This document shows, piece after piece, positions 1-12,074 of a stretch of DNA of 64,000 bases. How positions within the stretch are numbered: the stretch's first letter is position 1; every line of letters starts with the position of its first letter. A model generated the notes under the pieces. The model had not been told where the DNA came from. It searched no databases and worked only from the letters and a program-made list of their open reading frames with translations. Source of the stretch: Sipunculus nudus (taxonomy: Eukaryota > Annelida > Sipuncula > Golfingiida > Sipunculidae); the NCBI GenBank assembly GCA_026874595.1, contig CM049306.1, forward strand, positions 110,030,142-110,094,141. Direction: 5' to 3'. Made by a program: the position numbers and the translations under genes.

Positions 1-482
1 ATCTGTGATTTTAGATCAACTACTGGAAACAGGAGGGTGAGGATGAGACGATGGCCTTGTACAACACTGTATACTGTACTCACTGTAATTATTTGATACG
101 TCAATTCAATCATTATAATCTGTGATTTTAGATCAACTACTGGAAACAGGAGGGTGAGGATGAGACGATGGCCTTGTACAACACTGTATACTGTACTCAC
201 TGTAATTATTTGATACGTCAATTCAATCATTTTAATCTGTGATTTTAGATCAACTACTGGAAACAGGAGGGTGAGGATGAGATGATGGCCTTGTACAACA
301 CTGTATACTGTACTCACTGTAATTATTTGATACGTCAATTCAATCATTATAATCTGTGATTTTAGATGAACTACTGGAAACAGGAGGGTGAGGATGAGAC
401 GATGGCATTGTACAACACTGTATACTGTACTCACTGTAATTATTTGATACGTCAATTCAATCATGATAATCTGTGATTTTAG
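1..482 (+). repeat. 117-bp tandem array spanning an intron-exon junction
   Basis: Copies begin at 1, 118, 235 and 352, and a fifth partial copy at 469 runs into the real exon. Each unit carries an acceptor-like CTGTGATTTTAG, the first 52 bases of the exon at 483, and 65 bases of intron. The copies differ by only a few substitutions, so the expansion is young. The unit is 39 codons, and in the exon frame it hits a TGA six bases before the next AG. The array probably continues left of the window. Confidence 0.95.
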
Positions 483-672
483 ATCAACTACTGGAAACAG
501 GAGGGTGAGGATGAGACGATGGCCTTGTACAACATTGTACCGGGTGACACAGATGAGGGGTTGATCATCGGGCTTAGTGTTAATACCTACTACTATGTGA
601 ATGTTCAGGTCTACAACCATGCAGGCTTTGGCCACAAAAGTGAATGGTATTTGGAAGAAACTTACAGACTTC
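483..672 (+). CDS. Contactin-like exon: second half of penultimate FN3 domain
   Basis: The exon follows the acceptor GTGATTTTAG ending at 482 and ends before the donor GTAAGT at 673. It is 190 nt, entering in phase 0 and leaving one base. It encodes INYWKQEGEDETMALYN and then the F/G strands of an FN3 fold with the typical tyrosine-corner stretch YYYVNVQVYNHAGFGHKSEW. Its first 52 bases are also present in the four upstream copies of a 117-bp tandem array, so the true acceptor is the fifth of five nearly identical acceptors. Confidence 0.85.
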
Positions 673-3600
673 GTAAGTGTCCACATTTTCATCAAACAAG
701 TCTTTATGATAGAGTGAAACACCCATTATTTATAATTTTTGCATGTTCTAAACATATCATAAACCCCATTATGTTGAAGCTAAAGAACCAATTAAACTGT
801 CACATATCTGAGATTTGAAATTTTTCACTTATTTGGATATAATTTAAATCAGCAAAATATGCTCATAAATTTGATTATTGTTTGAAAATGATATACTTGT
901 AATTTCCAAAATGTTTTATGACATGTCAGAAATGATTGACTGGTGTATCAGGTCATACTGATCATGATAAGTTAATTGTATGTATAAAGTGGGCGTTCCT
1001 CATACTAAGATTATATAATTCAGTAATTATAAATCTCAGCTAATTACAATGTTTATATATATATTTTTAAATTATAATTGATGTTACACTTTGATAAGAC
1101 TGATGGGGCTCTTCTGCTTCCTCGTGAAATAATTAAAGAACAAAAAAACAAAATGTAAAAGAGGAAATGAAAAAAGATGTAAATGATAACATTGCAGCTC
1201 CCCAGGAGGCGCCACAGGAAGTGCATGTGTTCCCTTTAGATTTCACGTCAATCCGTGTGATCTGGCGAGGTGTTGATATCACACAGGAAGAGGAACCATT
1301 ACAAGGATACATGGTGAGGGAGGTCACTTCTACTCACCCAGCTACTCAGCATTCTAGCTCTGTTTTTTTTAATAGTTTAGTACACATGTTTGATCACACC
1401 AGATAAAATATGAGATAAAGTATTATATAATTCAGTGAATGTTAATGTAAATAACAATTTATTACTACCTGTAAGTTGTCTGACATGTTTCAGCTTTTTT
1501 AGATTAAGTTAGGTGTTTAGTGCTTCTGTTAGATAGTAGAATACTTGTATCCTGATGCAATGTTTGATATCATTGAGGTCATGACATAATTACATAGATA
1601 GTGGAAATGTGGCTTAGATAACATGAATCTTGCCTTGAATATTGACCATGACTATCAAATGACAGCAGTAGTTTCAGTTTTTCAGTTGTGGTTTCATTTA
1701 GTGTCCTGAAACCTGGTGTGTTTATTGATCAAAAGTGGATACCCTAAAGTAATCACCCTGTCCATCCATCTGTCCATATGTCCATCAGTAAATTTGTTTC
1801 CAGATGATTACTTCAGTTTGGATTAACATATGGATTTCAAACTTGCCTTATGTATGGCCCACCATGATAGCAGGAACCCTAATCATTTAGGGTCATCAGG
1901 TCAAAGATTGTGGATGCATTTTAAGCCAAACTTTTCATCCCAAACCTTCCATCTTGTGCATATAGCTGACCTGCCAATAGAGGAAGATTCTAATTGAATT
2001 TTGAGTCACAAGGTCTAAAGCCAATCCATTCACAAATTAGTTATGGATGATAAATCTGGTTTGGATTGACAGATTAGCTTCAAACTTGATTTATTAATGA
2101 TCCACTATGAAATTAAGAGCAATTTTGATTTTTGGTTCCTGAGGTGAAATTAAGGTGTATGTCACAGGACCAACATCTTTAAAGAGATTGTGGATACATT
2201 GGAAATCAAACTTTTCATCCCAAATCTTCCATCTTTCACACATGGCTTACCTGCCCAAAAGTGGAAGAAATGTAAGTTGTCAGTCATGTTTCATCTTTTT
2301 GAGATTAATATAGGACTTTATAATTACTTCAGTATTGACACCAGCCGTCCATCAGCATGGAAATTAATAACCATTTGACTTGGAAATTTCTAACTCAACA
2401 TCCTGGGAAGTCCTGGAAAAATCTCCTCGGAAACTGGAAATAGGTCACCCTCTACAAGTGTTTGAAGTACTGCATATTTTCCCCTGACATTTAATACACA
2501 AATTATTTCAGCCATTACCTCAGATATTCTTGAAAATTGGTGACCTTGACCTAGATCTTCAAGTTCACTTCTGGAAATCTAATACTTATAAAAGGAATTT
2601 GGTTCACGTTTGTGCGCAATGTTCTCTAAAACCGCTTGTGTACAATATTGTGCCATACATCATTTTAAAGGTTATTATCCCCACAGTGACATAGGTGATA
2701 TGAAAATAAATAATTTTTAATATACATATAATTCTGAGTGATTTTTTCCATTTTTGTTACTGAGCACAGCCGAACTGCCTTCGGCAATCACCGGAATGCG
2801 TGCATAGTGGTCACTTAACCTCTAACACTATGGACTATTGTTCACATGAATAACGCTTGCTTTCAATGAGGGATTTGACTCACGTGCGTGTTCAGTAAAG
2901 AGAAAAACACATGTTTCTCGCTTTATGAAATGGACAGTTCAACCCAGGAGGATAAATGACAAAACCTAATTCAAGGTCCCAATTTCAGGAACAGGGCTCG
3001 GGTGGGGTGCAGTTGGGTGGGGGTGGAGGTTTCAGGCCTCAAAATTTGTCTTACACGATGAAAAAAGGGTTGCAGTGGCTGAAAATGGGATACGGACCAA
3101 CTGCATGGAGTCCCGCTGGGTCCACTTCTGCTACTTACGATGTATGCATATTTCTGTTTCCTTCTTCAGGAACAGTTTCCTTGCAATGTACATTTAATTT
3201 ATCTTTCATGAGTTCCTCACATCAACCTATTCTTTATACGTCCAACGAAAGAAACCAGTCAAATATCAACAAAACACTGTATGCCTCTGCATCTCATTCC
3301 GGTTCGTAATGTAAACCATTACTGACCAGGTCTTCAAGGTAAACATACCGGGGTATGATTTTTGTCACGAGCACAGCGCCACAAAATAAGAGTAAACAAA
3401 TATTTGTACATACCGTATTTGAGAGTATCCCACTAAAAATCTATATTTTCTTTTAACTTTTATAATAAAAAACGAGCCCACATTCAATATCTCAGTAAAT
3501 ATATCTCCCAAACCCCAGTAAAAAGCCCGGTATACCGGGTTTATCAGCTAGTAAAGTATATTTTCCCCTAAGTTTTGTGGATGGGGCCCATGGGGGGATG

Positions 3601-6600
3601 TCTGCATGTTTTCCGCCTGGAAAAAACATTCTCATTTACATATATATTCCAGTCAGCATGTAAAAAATGTACAAAACTTATCAAACCAGTTCTTCAGAAA
3701 TATTATTCTTCTCTCATAAAACCTGTACAGACCAGTCATGATTGGATTCAGTCTTCACATATGTGTGACCCATCACTTACAAAGAACCCTGCTGACCTTC
3801 ATGTCAGAAGGTCAAGATCACATATGAAGCTGAATATAACACAATACTCCTATTGTAAATGTTAGGCTAAAATGTCTTGCTAGTCAGCTGAGTGTCAGCT
3901 AGGTATTTTAGAAGATCTGTTGTCTTATTTCATGTGGACAACAGGCACACATTAAATATCCTTGGTCTTTCACTTAGAATTTAAAACAAAATCATTATTC
4001 ATTCAGGTCCGTTATTGGACAGAGGGAGAAGATTTGTACTCTGCAACTGAGTTTGATGCTGGCAAGAAGGCCCACTACGAATTGACCAATCTTCAGGCCA
4101 ACAAACTGTACAATTTGAGAGTGTTTGGTTACAGCCTGGGAGGGGAAGGCAAAATGAGCTCACCCACTGTACAGTTTGTCCTAGGTATGTTTATTACACC
4201 ACTGCTTAACTTGAATATGGAAAGAAAATAATCAGACATATAACATTCAAAGACATTCAAAAGGGCCACTTTAAGTATAAAAGAATCATTATTTCAAGAT
4301 AATATGGCAATGGGGATTTACATGTATTCTTGGAATCCTGATTTGATGTTTAAACCTGTTTTATTAGCTCATCTAAGCTATAGTTAAATCCATTGTCCAT
4401 CGTCCACCCATCCATATGTCTGTCCATTAGACTGGCATGTTTTGAAACTGTGAGACCTACTATCCTAAATTTGGCATACTGTTAGATGTCCCTCAAATCT
4501 CCTACCAAACCAAAAACTTGCTTACTGCAACTTCATTCCTTCAAGAAATTAAGGAAAAACTTCAATTTTCCATTAAAACACTATTATCATACTTTGGGAC
4601 TGCCTAATTTTAAAGCCACTTATCTGTTTTTCTTAATATTTACCATTTATATTTTTCTGTATATATCCATCCTATACTCATGCCAGTCTGTATTGTATAA
4701 TTTATTGAAGTTATGAGCCCAAACATAATGCACTTTGTCAAAAATCAGGAAAGATATTGAAGCTAGAGACTTTTATTTCAGGTATATAACTTTTTTTTAA
4801 TCAAGATTCAATTGTATATACAAAATTAGATCTGAATTTTGTAACTTTTTTAAGTTATTAGCATTCAAATAAAATCAGTACCTTAAATTTTGCCCATCTT
4901 TGACCATTGCATGTTTTTTCCTGTAAGTACCGTTGATTTAATTTTTTCAACATGTAAACACAAGTATTTAATCTGTTAAATCTGAAATTTGAAAATAAAA
5001 ACTAAAAAATTAGGCATTTTATTGAATATGTTAAGGCTGTGTTGTATTCACTAGCATTGTTCAGCTGCAGGCAGGCCACTTCTGGTCACTGGAGGTCAGC
5101 CATGCCAGGGTTCATGATTTGAAATGGTTCATTGGGGGAGATCCTCTGCTGTGACAAGCGTACAGTTATTTTCATATCAACTCCCCCCCCCCCCCCCCAC
5201 CCTCCCCACCAAGTGTTATGCAGTAATTTTTATTCTTTGCTCGTTATTTTCCTTAATTATAATACTGTTTCCACTCCAATATACAAAACTTCTTGAAATA
5301 GTAATTGAAGGAGTAATGCATAAGATGTTGTGGTAATGTAGCATTTATAAAGAAATCAGTTTTCTTTTTTAATAATTTTAACAAATAAAGTATAATTAAA
5401 CCCATTAGTATGCATAAATTGATAATATATGAGCCAAATTATGAATGAATCAAGGCACAATAAAAAATGTGAATTCTGAATCAAGTATTATTTCCAGATA
5501 TTTATTGTTTTGCAAATTTAAAGATATATTTTTTTTTTGTACCTGACAAGATTAAGATATATGATGATACAATTAAAGAGTATGAATCAACTTTTATGTT
5601 CAGATATACATGTTATATTAGAAATGTATAAAACTTAAACTTGAAAAAAAAAATTGGTGTTATAAAAAAATTGAGGATCTAATGCAAACATTTGTTCATT
5701 ATTTCCCTACCTCAGCAAAATAGGAGATAAAGTGATGGGCTTTGTATGTCTGCAAGTCTGTCCTTTTTTAAATATTCAGTAATTGTGAATGAACTTTTTT
5801 TAATCCTGTAAGCACTGTTAAATTTAGTGAATATTCTGTATTTATATACAGAGATGTTGTAACTCCCATCTTCACATCCCCCCCCCCTCACCACCACCAT
5901 CACCCGCCCCCCCCCCCCCCCCCCACACACCGCCACCACCAAGTCCTTGCAGCTGAGGACTAGGGACATAGTGATATTGCAACTATATACATTTTATAAA
6001 AATAAAAAATATATGATATTAAAAAATATATCTTATTGATCAAATGTGTTTAATGCTAAACTGTCAGCAATTTATCAAAAAGCCAACCAATGATCATGGT
6101 TATAGAATAGATCTTATGTTCACAAACTGCTCACATGCTTCAGTTTCAACATTGGGAAACACATGGTCAGGTCACAAAATATTATTTGCAACAATTTCTT
6201 TCATCAATACAAATCAGTCATATCAGTGTCCTATATTACCTCTTCCCCTCAGACTTTATCTCCATTTGATATTAATTTAGATTTTTACCTTCAAGGTCAA
6301 CTTCAGCTGTGACCCATAGGTCCCTTGTTTATTCAGATATCATGAACAGATTTGTGACTTTTTTATGCGACCCTTTAGTTCAGTCTGAAAATGTACAGAG
6401 CCTAAGTTTTCTTATTCCCCTAATGTTTGCTTCATTATGTTAAAAATCATATATAAAGTGAGAAATACTACTTGTTGCAGTAATAAAACTTGATAACATC
6501 TATAACAAAAGGTAATTGTACCTTGTTAAAACATAGAGATTCATGGAGGTAATATCATCTTTTTTCTCAAAGCATCATATCTTTTATAGTAATAAATTAT

Positions 6601-8275
6601 TTTGTCTTTTTAATTTCAGGATCCAACTGCACAATAATGAAAGGTAAGTCAAGAATCCTTTTCAATATGAGATAAGTGATGGCCCTAAGAAGTGCAGCAA
6701 CTACTCAAACACACTGAACCTGTCAAGGAAATCAGTTTTTTACTAACCAATCAAATCATGCCATAAAAAGCTGTTATCCAATCAGATTACGGCAAATATT
6801 ATGGTAATGTAAGTCACAACAGCTTTTGTAAAAAAAAAATTCTCCCTGTTAATACAGGTGGCATGTTTGCAAGACAGTCATACAGTAAAACATGCTTCTT
6901 TCAACAAAAATATTGGTGTGAATACAGCTTGGACTGTAGCATGGGATGTTTTATCTATTTTCTTAAAGGGGTTTCACCATTTTATAATTCTTAAAGAACA
7001 TTTCATTGCTCATGCTGTGCAGGAACAACACAAGAAATGATGTTGATTGATAAATATTTATTTTTCATGAGACAGGCCACAGCTTTCACCAAAAATGTCT
7101 CCTTCGTTTACATTTGATTTACTATGATTGCTGTACACCCATTTCTATATGATGTGTATGAACTTACAGAATACCCAAATGAAACTTACATCTGCACCTA
7201 TATCATGTTATTAAACTTTCAGAATACCCAGATAAAACATACACCTACACCTGTATCATGTTTATGAACTTTCAGAATACCCGGATAAAACATATAACTA
7301 CACCTGTATCATGTTTATGAACTTTCAGAATACCCAGATAAAACATATATCTACACCTGTATCATGTTTATGAACTTTCAGAATACCCGGATAAAACATA
7401 TATCTTCACCTGTATCATGTTTATGAACTTTCAGAATACCCGGATAAAACATATATCTACACCTGTATCATGTTTATGAACTTTCAGAATACCCGGATAA
7501 AACATATATCTACACCTGTATCATGTTTATGAACTTTCAGAATACCCGGATAAAACATATCTTCACCTGTATCATGTTATTAAACTTTCAGAATACCCAG
7601 ATAAAACAAACACCGACACCTGTATCATGTTTATGAACTTTCAGAATACCCAGATAAAACATACACCTACACCTGTATCATGTTTATGAACTTTCAGAAT
7701 ACCCAGATAAAACATACACCTACACCTGTATCATGTTTATGAATTTTCAGAATACCAAGATAAAACATACACCTACACCTGTATCATGTTTATGAACTTT
7801 CAGAATACCCAGATAAAACATATATCTACACCTGTATCATGTTTATGAACTTTCAGAATACCCGGATAAAACATATATCTACACCTGTATCATGTTTATG
7901 AACTTTCAGAATACCCGGATAAAACATATCTACACATGTATCATGTTATTAAACTTTCAGAATACCCAGATAAAACATACACCGACACCTGTATCATGTT
8001 TATGAACTTTCAGAATACCCAGATAAAACATACACCTACACCTGTATCATGTTTATGAACTTTCAGAATACCCAGATAAAACAAACACCTACACCTGATA
8101 ATGTTTAGGAACTTTACGAATAAAAAGATAAAACATACACCTACACCTGTATCATGTTTATGAACTTTCAGAATACCCGGATAAAACATACATCTACACC
8201 TGTGGATGTGGGGGCCTGCACATGGCAGCACTGACAGTACTCACTGCTCTGTGTTTACATCTTCTGTGGACGTAA
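483..8275 (+). CDS. Contactin-like GPI-anchored FN3 adhesion protein, 3' part of gene (5 coding exons)
   Basis: Joined coding segments are 483-672, 1198-1313, 4007-4184, 6620-6643 and 8172-8275. All introns are GT-AG and all phases agree, giving one open frame to a TAA at 8273-8275. The product has the second half of one fibronectin type III domain (starts INYWKQEGEDE, contains YYYVNVQVYNHAGFG), a complete FN3 domain (EAPQEVHVFPLDFTSIRVIW to GYSLGGEGKMSSP), a short linker and a hydrophobic tail (LTVLTALCLHLL) directly before the stop. FN3 repeats ending in a GPI-attachment signal are the hallmark of contactins, which are cell-surface neural and glial adhesion proteins with six Ig and four FN3 domains. 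The Ig domains and earlier FN3 domains would lie left of the window. Family assignment is inference from domain order and the GPI tail; another GPI-anchored FN3 protein is possible. Confidence 0.78.
673..1197 (+). other. Intron of contactin-like gene
   Basis: AT-rich intronic sequence with GTAAGT donor and ATTGCAG acceptor. I see no repeat array or conserved coding signal in it. Confidence 0.7.
1198..1313 (+). CDS. Contactin-like exon: first half of last FN3 domain
   Basis: The acceptor is ATTGCAG (ends 1197) and the donor is ATG|GTGAGG. It is 116 nt, completing a codon with two bases and leaving in phase 0. It encodes PQEAPQEVHVFPLDFTSIRV, then IWRGVD and EEPLQGYM. This is the standard FN3 opening: proline-rich linker, then the conserved tryptophan of strand B/C, then the GY pair before strand C. 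Confidence 0.85.
1314..4006 (+). other. Intron of contactin-like gene
   Basis: A 2.7-kb intron between two halves of one FN3 domain. It holds a decayed fragment of the interspersed family also seen near 53-54 kb (1734-2450). The stretch 2750-3870 contains open frames without recognisable domains, including a glycine-rich one near 2956-3309, which I do not call as genes. Confidence 0.65.
1734..2450 (+). repeat. Fragment of dispersed 'D' family (mollusc-type repeat)
   Basis: Phrases such as GATTGTGGATGCATTTTAAG, CATATGGATTTCAAACTTG and CCATCTTGTGCATATAGCTG recur here and in the element at 52574-54243. It is a degraded, endless partial copy inside the intron. Confidence 0.75.
4007..4184 (+). 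CDS. Contactin-like exon: second half of last FN3 domain
   Basis: The acceptor is ATTCAG (ends 4006) and the donor is CTAG|GTATGT. It is 178 nt, entering in phase 0 and leaving one base. It encodes VRYWTEGEDLYSATEF and then YELTNLQANKLYNLRVFGYS followed by GGEGKMSSP. The L-x-P/A-x-x-x-Y-x-x-R-V pattern and the terminal G-x-G-x-x-S-x-P are the conserved end of an FN3 domain. The junction GYM|VRYW joins smoothly to the preceding exon. Confidence 0.88.
4361..6330 (+). mobile_element. Interspersed non-coding element, family A, copy 1 (degraded)
   Basis: The left end is TTAGCTCATCTAAGCTATAG and the right end is CAGCTGTGACCCATAGGTCC followed by CTTGTTT. The body matches in order the copy at 21902-23828: a GAAACTGTGAGACCTA-type block, a poly-C tract, the phrase AAGTGTTATGCAGTAATT, and a block ending in ACACATGGTCAGGTCACAAA. 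I find no transposase or reverse transcriptase frame, so it looks non-autonomous. It lies in the contactin-like intron between 4184 and 6620. Confidence 0.75.
6620..6643 (+). CDS. Contactin-like 24-nt microexon (linker before GPI signal)
   Basis: TTTAATTTCAG precedes this segment and GTAAGTC follows it, both strong consensus sites. It is 24 nt and starts and ends in phase 1, encoding G-S-N-C-T-I-M-K with an N-C-T glycosylation sequon. Because 24 is a multiple of three and the phases of the flanking exons match, skipping it would also give an intact frame (VL|EYPDK). Its assignment rests on splice sites and phase alone, since the peptide is too short for family recognition. Confidence 0.65.
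7150..8171 (+). repeat. 53-bp tandem array of splice-acceptor/exon-start units
   Basis: About 20 copies. Each unit contains TTATGAACTTTCAG followed by AATACCCRGATAAAACATA and a CACCTGTATCATG tail, which is the acceptor and first 32 bases of the terminal coding exon at 8172. The unit is 53 bp, so the frame shifts by two at each copy. One unit near 8115 has lost its AG. The last unit flows into the real exon. Confidence 0.95.
8172..8275 (+). CDS. Contactin-like terminal coding exon: GPI-anchor signal and stop
   Basis: The acceptor is TGAACTTTCAG (ends 8171). Read in the phase set by the microexon it encodes EYPDKTYIYT, then the small-residue stretch CGCGG, then a hydrophobic stretch LHMAALTVLTALCLHLLWT ending at TAA 8273-8275. 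A small-residue omega region, short spacer and hydrophobic terminus is the classic GPI transamidase signal. The first 32 bases of this exon are the part amplified in the 53-bp array immediately upstream. A possible donor (CACAG|GTAATT) lies 10 nt after the stop. Confidence 0.82.
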
Positions 8276-10100
8276 CCTTCACAGGTAATTTTCATAATTA
8301 TCATATTTAAATATATATTTCAAAGTTTAAATTCTTGTATATTCAAATTTCAGACTGACCAAAATGGTCCTTAAAGAAACTGGTTAAAGTCAATTTTAGC
8401 CCATGCTCTTGGCAAGTTATAAAAATCCATGAGAAATCATGGTACATCGTCAAAGTGAATGTTAATCATCGCACCTGAGCCTTGTTGAGCAGTCTCTAGA
8501 CTACACTAAAACAAACTCTCATCTTTCAAGTGAATAGCTGTTATCTGTAGACTTCTGTTCTTAATTAATGTAGGCTTTCTTAATGAATACTTTTATTAAT
8601 ATTTCAGTATTCAATAACAGATCTGTAGGACTTTCAGTTGATTATAATATTGATAATATAGACAAACAAATGGAATCTTGTACAATGTATGTGCATGTTT
8701 GGTATCCAATATTGATTATTGAGATGCCCTATTTTGTGTACCCAAGGTTAAGGTTATACTTATTACATGTAGTTAAATAAAGTAACAAGACGAGTTATTA
8801 GTTTTAGATAAATTTGCTTTATTTCATGTTCCTAATGAAGCATTGTTAGGTTTCTAAAAAACTATTCTCCTTATATGTTGTTTCTTCTTTGTTACAGGCG
8901 AGTACTGAGCAAATGAATATTATCTAAGTAATAGAATAATTTAAAACAATTCAATGTAACTAGCCCAAGTGTGACCCAGACTATACTTTTACTTTGTTAC
9001 AATGGAAAAATAAAAATTTTTGGAACTGCTTGTTTTCCTGTGAGGGTTTATTTTGGGCTCAACTGGCACCAAGAGCAATTGCTTCTTATCTGCCAGTGTT
9101 GATCCCTGGATATCAGGACACCACTGATGCCACACTTTTCTAGTTACATGCAGGGGACTAGGCCAGTGTTTATTGTTTCAGGGTTTGTACATGGAAAAGA
9201 TTTTGATTAAGTGTAATTGATATTAATTTATAACACCTTTTATAAATTTATAAAGCATGCCAGTCGTCCTTTATTGCTTTTAAATTTCCTTAAAATAATC
9301 TGTTTATTAATATAAGGGAAAATGGGTAACCAACATAATCCTCAATGTTGGAACACATGAATAATTCATTAATCATATAGGTTTTTGTATATATTTATAT
9401 GTACAGTATCTATATATGTGTATCAAGGTTAAAAGCTTAATTCTTTTTTTTTCAGATGACAGAAAGTTAAAGATTTGAAACATCATAGAAATATATGACA
9501 CTGAAGTATTCACAACATTTAGATACACGACTTAATAATCTGGATACAACAGGATGCACCATGACCTGGTATAACCATAATTAGCTTTAACAGTGCAGCA
9601 AACAAACAAGTGTTTTAAAATCTCCCACTGTATGCATATAGATAAGAAAAAGTTATTTTTAAAATTGTCCATATTATGATCAGGTGTGAATTTTAGCCAC
9701 AAAGAGACTGGTTTTAGTAACATTATTTACACTTTATAATAATAATCGTGATGTTTTACACTTATCCAAATGAACTTGGTAAAAATACGTTTTAGACTTT
9801 AAGTATGCTGACACATCAGGTCATATTTCCAGCTTTTTGATACTCAAGATTGTTATATATCATGTTTTTATGTTTTATATATTGTAAATATTTTGTGAAT
9901 GTATATAAAATAATCCACACATTATGCAGCAAACATATATTGTTCTAATTGACAGTACTGTGACTCTGCTGAAGGGCACTGTGCTGAAATGATCAATGTA
10001 CAAAACATTCCTGATGATCAAATCGATTTGAGAATTATTTTAATGACATTAATAACTGATAATTATATTTACCTTTTGTAATAAACATTTTTGTATAAAC
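8276..10100 (+). other. Probable 3' UTR region of contactin-like gene, with candidate poly(A) signals
   Basis: Ten bases after the stop is CACAG|GTAATT, a good donor. TTGTTACAG ending at 8898 is a good acceptor, followed by a stop-rich segment with AATAAA at 9009-9014. Another acceptor-like tract ends near 9456, and AATAAA occurs again at 10080-10085. The transcript end cannot be chosen without RNA data. The rest is AT-rich, with no coding signal seen. Confidence 0.45.
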
Positions 10101-10162
10101 CCTCCACTGGTTATTTGTTGATTACAGCACCTCCTGTCATAGGCATTCCCTTTCAGTTCCAC

Positions 10163-12074
10163 TGTCAGTTATCAGTGATTTATGTAGACTGGACCTCGCA
10201 CTGCATTACAGCCATTTATATAGCAGTCATTTATGTAGACTGGACCTCGCTCTGCATTACGGCCATTTATATAGCAGTGATTTATGTAGACTGGACCTCA
10301 CTCTGCATTACAGCCATTTATATAGCAGTCATTTATGTAGACTGGACCTCGCTCTGCATAACAGCCATTTATATAGCAGTCATTTATGTAGACTGGACCT
10401 CGCTCTGCATTACGGCCATTTATATAGCAGTCATTTATGTAGACTGGACCTCGCTCTGCATTATACAGCCATTTATATAGCAGTCATTTATGTAGACTGG
10501 ACCTCGCTCTGCATAACAGCCATTTATATAGCAGTCATTTATGTAGACTGGACCTCGCACTGCATTACAGCCATTTATATAGCAGTCATTTATGTAGACT
10601 GGACCTCGCACTGCATTACAGCCATTTATATAGCAGTGATTTATGTAGACTGGACCTCGCTCTGCATTACAGCCATTTATATAGCAGTCATTTATGTAGA
10701 CTGGACCTCGCTCTGCATAACAGCCATTTATATAGCAGTCATTTATGTAGACTGGACCTCGCACTGCATTACAGCCATTTATATTGCAGTGATTTATGTA
10801 GACTGGACCTCCCTCTGTATAACAGCCATTTATATAGCAGTCATTTATGTAGACTGGACCTCGCACTGCATTACAGCTATTTATATAGCAGTCATTTATG
10901 TAGACTGGACCTCGCACTCATTACAGCCATTTATATAGCAGTCATTTATGTAGACTGGACCTCGCTCTGCATAACAGTCATTTATATAGCAGTCATTTAT
11001 GTAGACTGGACCTCGCACTGCATTACAGCCATTTATATAGCAGTGATTTATGTAGACTGGACCTCGCTCTGCATTACAGCCATTTATATAGCAGTCATTT
11101 ATGTAGACTGGACCTCGCTCTGCATTATACAGCCATTTATATAGCAGTCATTTATGTAGACTGGACTTGCTCTGCATAACAGCCATTTATATAGCAGTCA
11201 TTTATGTAGACTGGACCTCCCTCTGCATTACAGCCATTTATATAGCAGTCATTTATGTAGACTGGACCTCGCTCTGCATTACAGCCGTTTATATAGCAGT
11301 CATTTATGTAGACTGGACCTCGCTCTGCATTACGGCCATTTATATAGCAGTCATTTATGTAGACTGGACCTTGCTCTGCATTATACAGCCATTTATATAG
11401 CAGTCATTTATGTAGACTGGACCTCGCTCTGCATTATACAGCCATTTATATAGCAGTCATTTATGTAGACTGGACCTCGCTCTGCAATACAGCCATTTAT
11501 ATAACAGTCATTTATGTAGACTGGACCTCGCTCTGCATTACAGCCATTTATATAGCAGTTATTTATGTAGACTGGTCCTCGCTCTGCATTATACAGCCAT
11601 TTATATAGCAGTCATTTATGTAGACTGGACCTCGCTCTGCATTACGGCCATTTATATAGCAGTGATTTATGTAGACTGGACCTCGCTCTGCATTATACAG
11701 CCATAAATATAGCAGTCATTTATGTAGACTGGATCTCGCTCTGCATTACAGCCATTTATATAGCAGTCATTTATGTAGACTGGACCTCGCTCTGCATTAC
11801 AGCCATTTATAGCAGTGATTTATGTAGACTGGACCTCACTCTGCATTACAGCCATTTATAGCAGTCATTTATGTAGACTGGACCTCGCTCTGCATTACAG
11901 CCATTTATATAGCAGTGATTTATGTAGACTGGACCTCACTCTGCATTACAGCCATTTATAGCAGTCATTTATGTAGACTGGACCTCGCTCTCCATTACAG
12001 CCATTTATATAGCAGTCATTTATGTAGACTGGACCTCGCTCTGCATTACAGCCATTAATTTATATAGCAGTGAT
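10163..12074 (+). repeat. 51-bp tandem array, copy 1
   Basis: About 37 units containing ATTTATGTAGACTGGACCTC and CATTTATATAGCAGT. Unit variants (GCTCTGCATTACAG, GCACTGCATTACAG, GCATTATACAG) form a recognisable order. Because 51 is a multiple of three, stop-free frames run for up to 160 codons on both strands; these are by-products of periodicity. Confidence 0.95.

Noticed and set aside
2956-3309. 117-codon glycine-rich frame in a contactin intron
   Set aside because: The phases of the flanking exons already join, there is no domain, and the composition comes from a G-rich stretch.
10091-11400. Open frames of 77-160 codons with a repeating 17-residue peptide on both strands
   Set aside because: The 51-bp period is a multiple of three and the frame is open on both strands. 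There is no start context, splice site or domain, and the frames recur with the duplicated block at 14861-16011.
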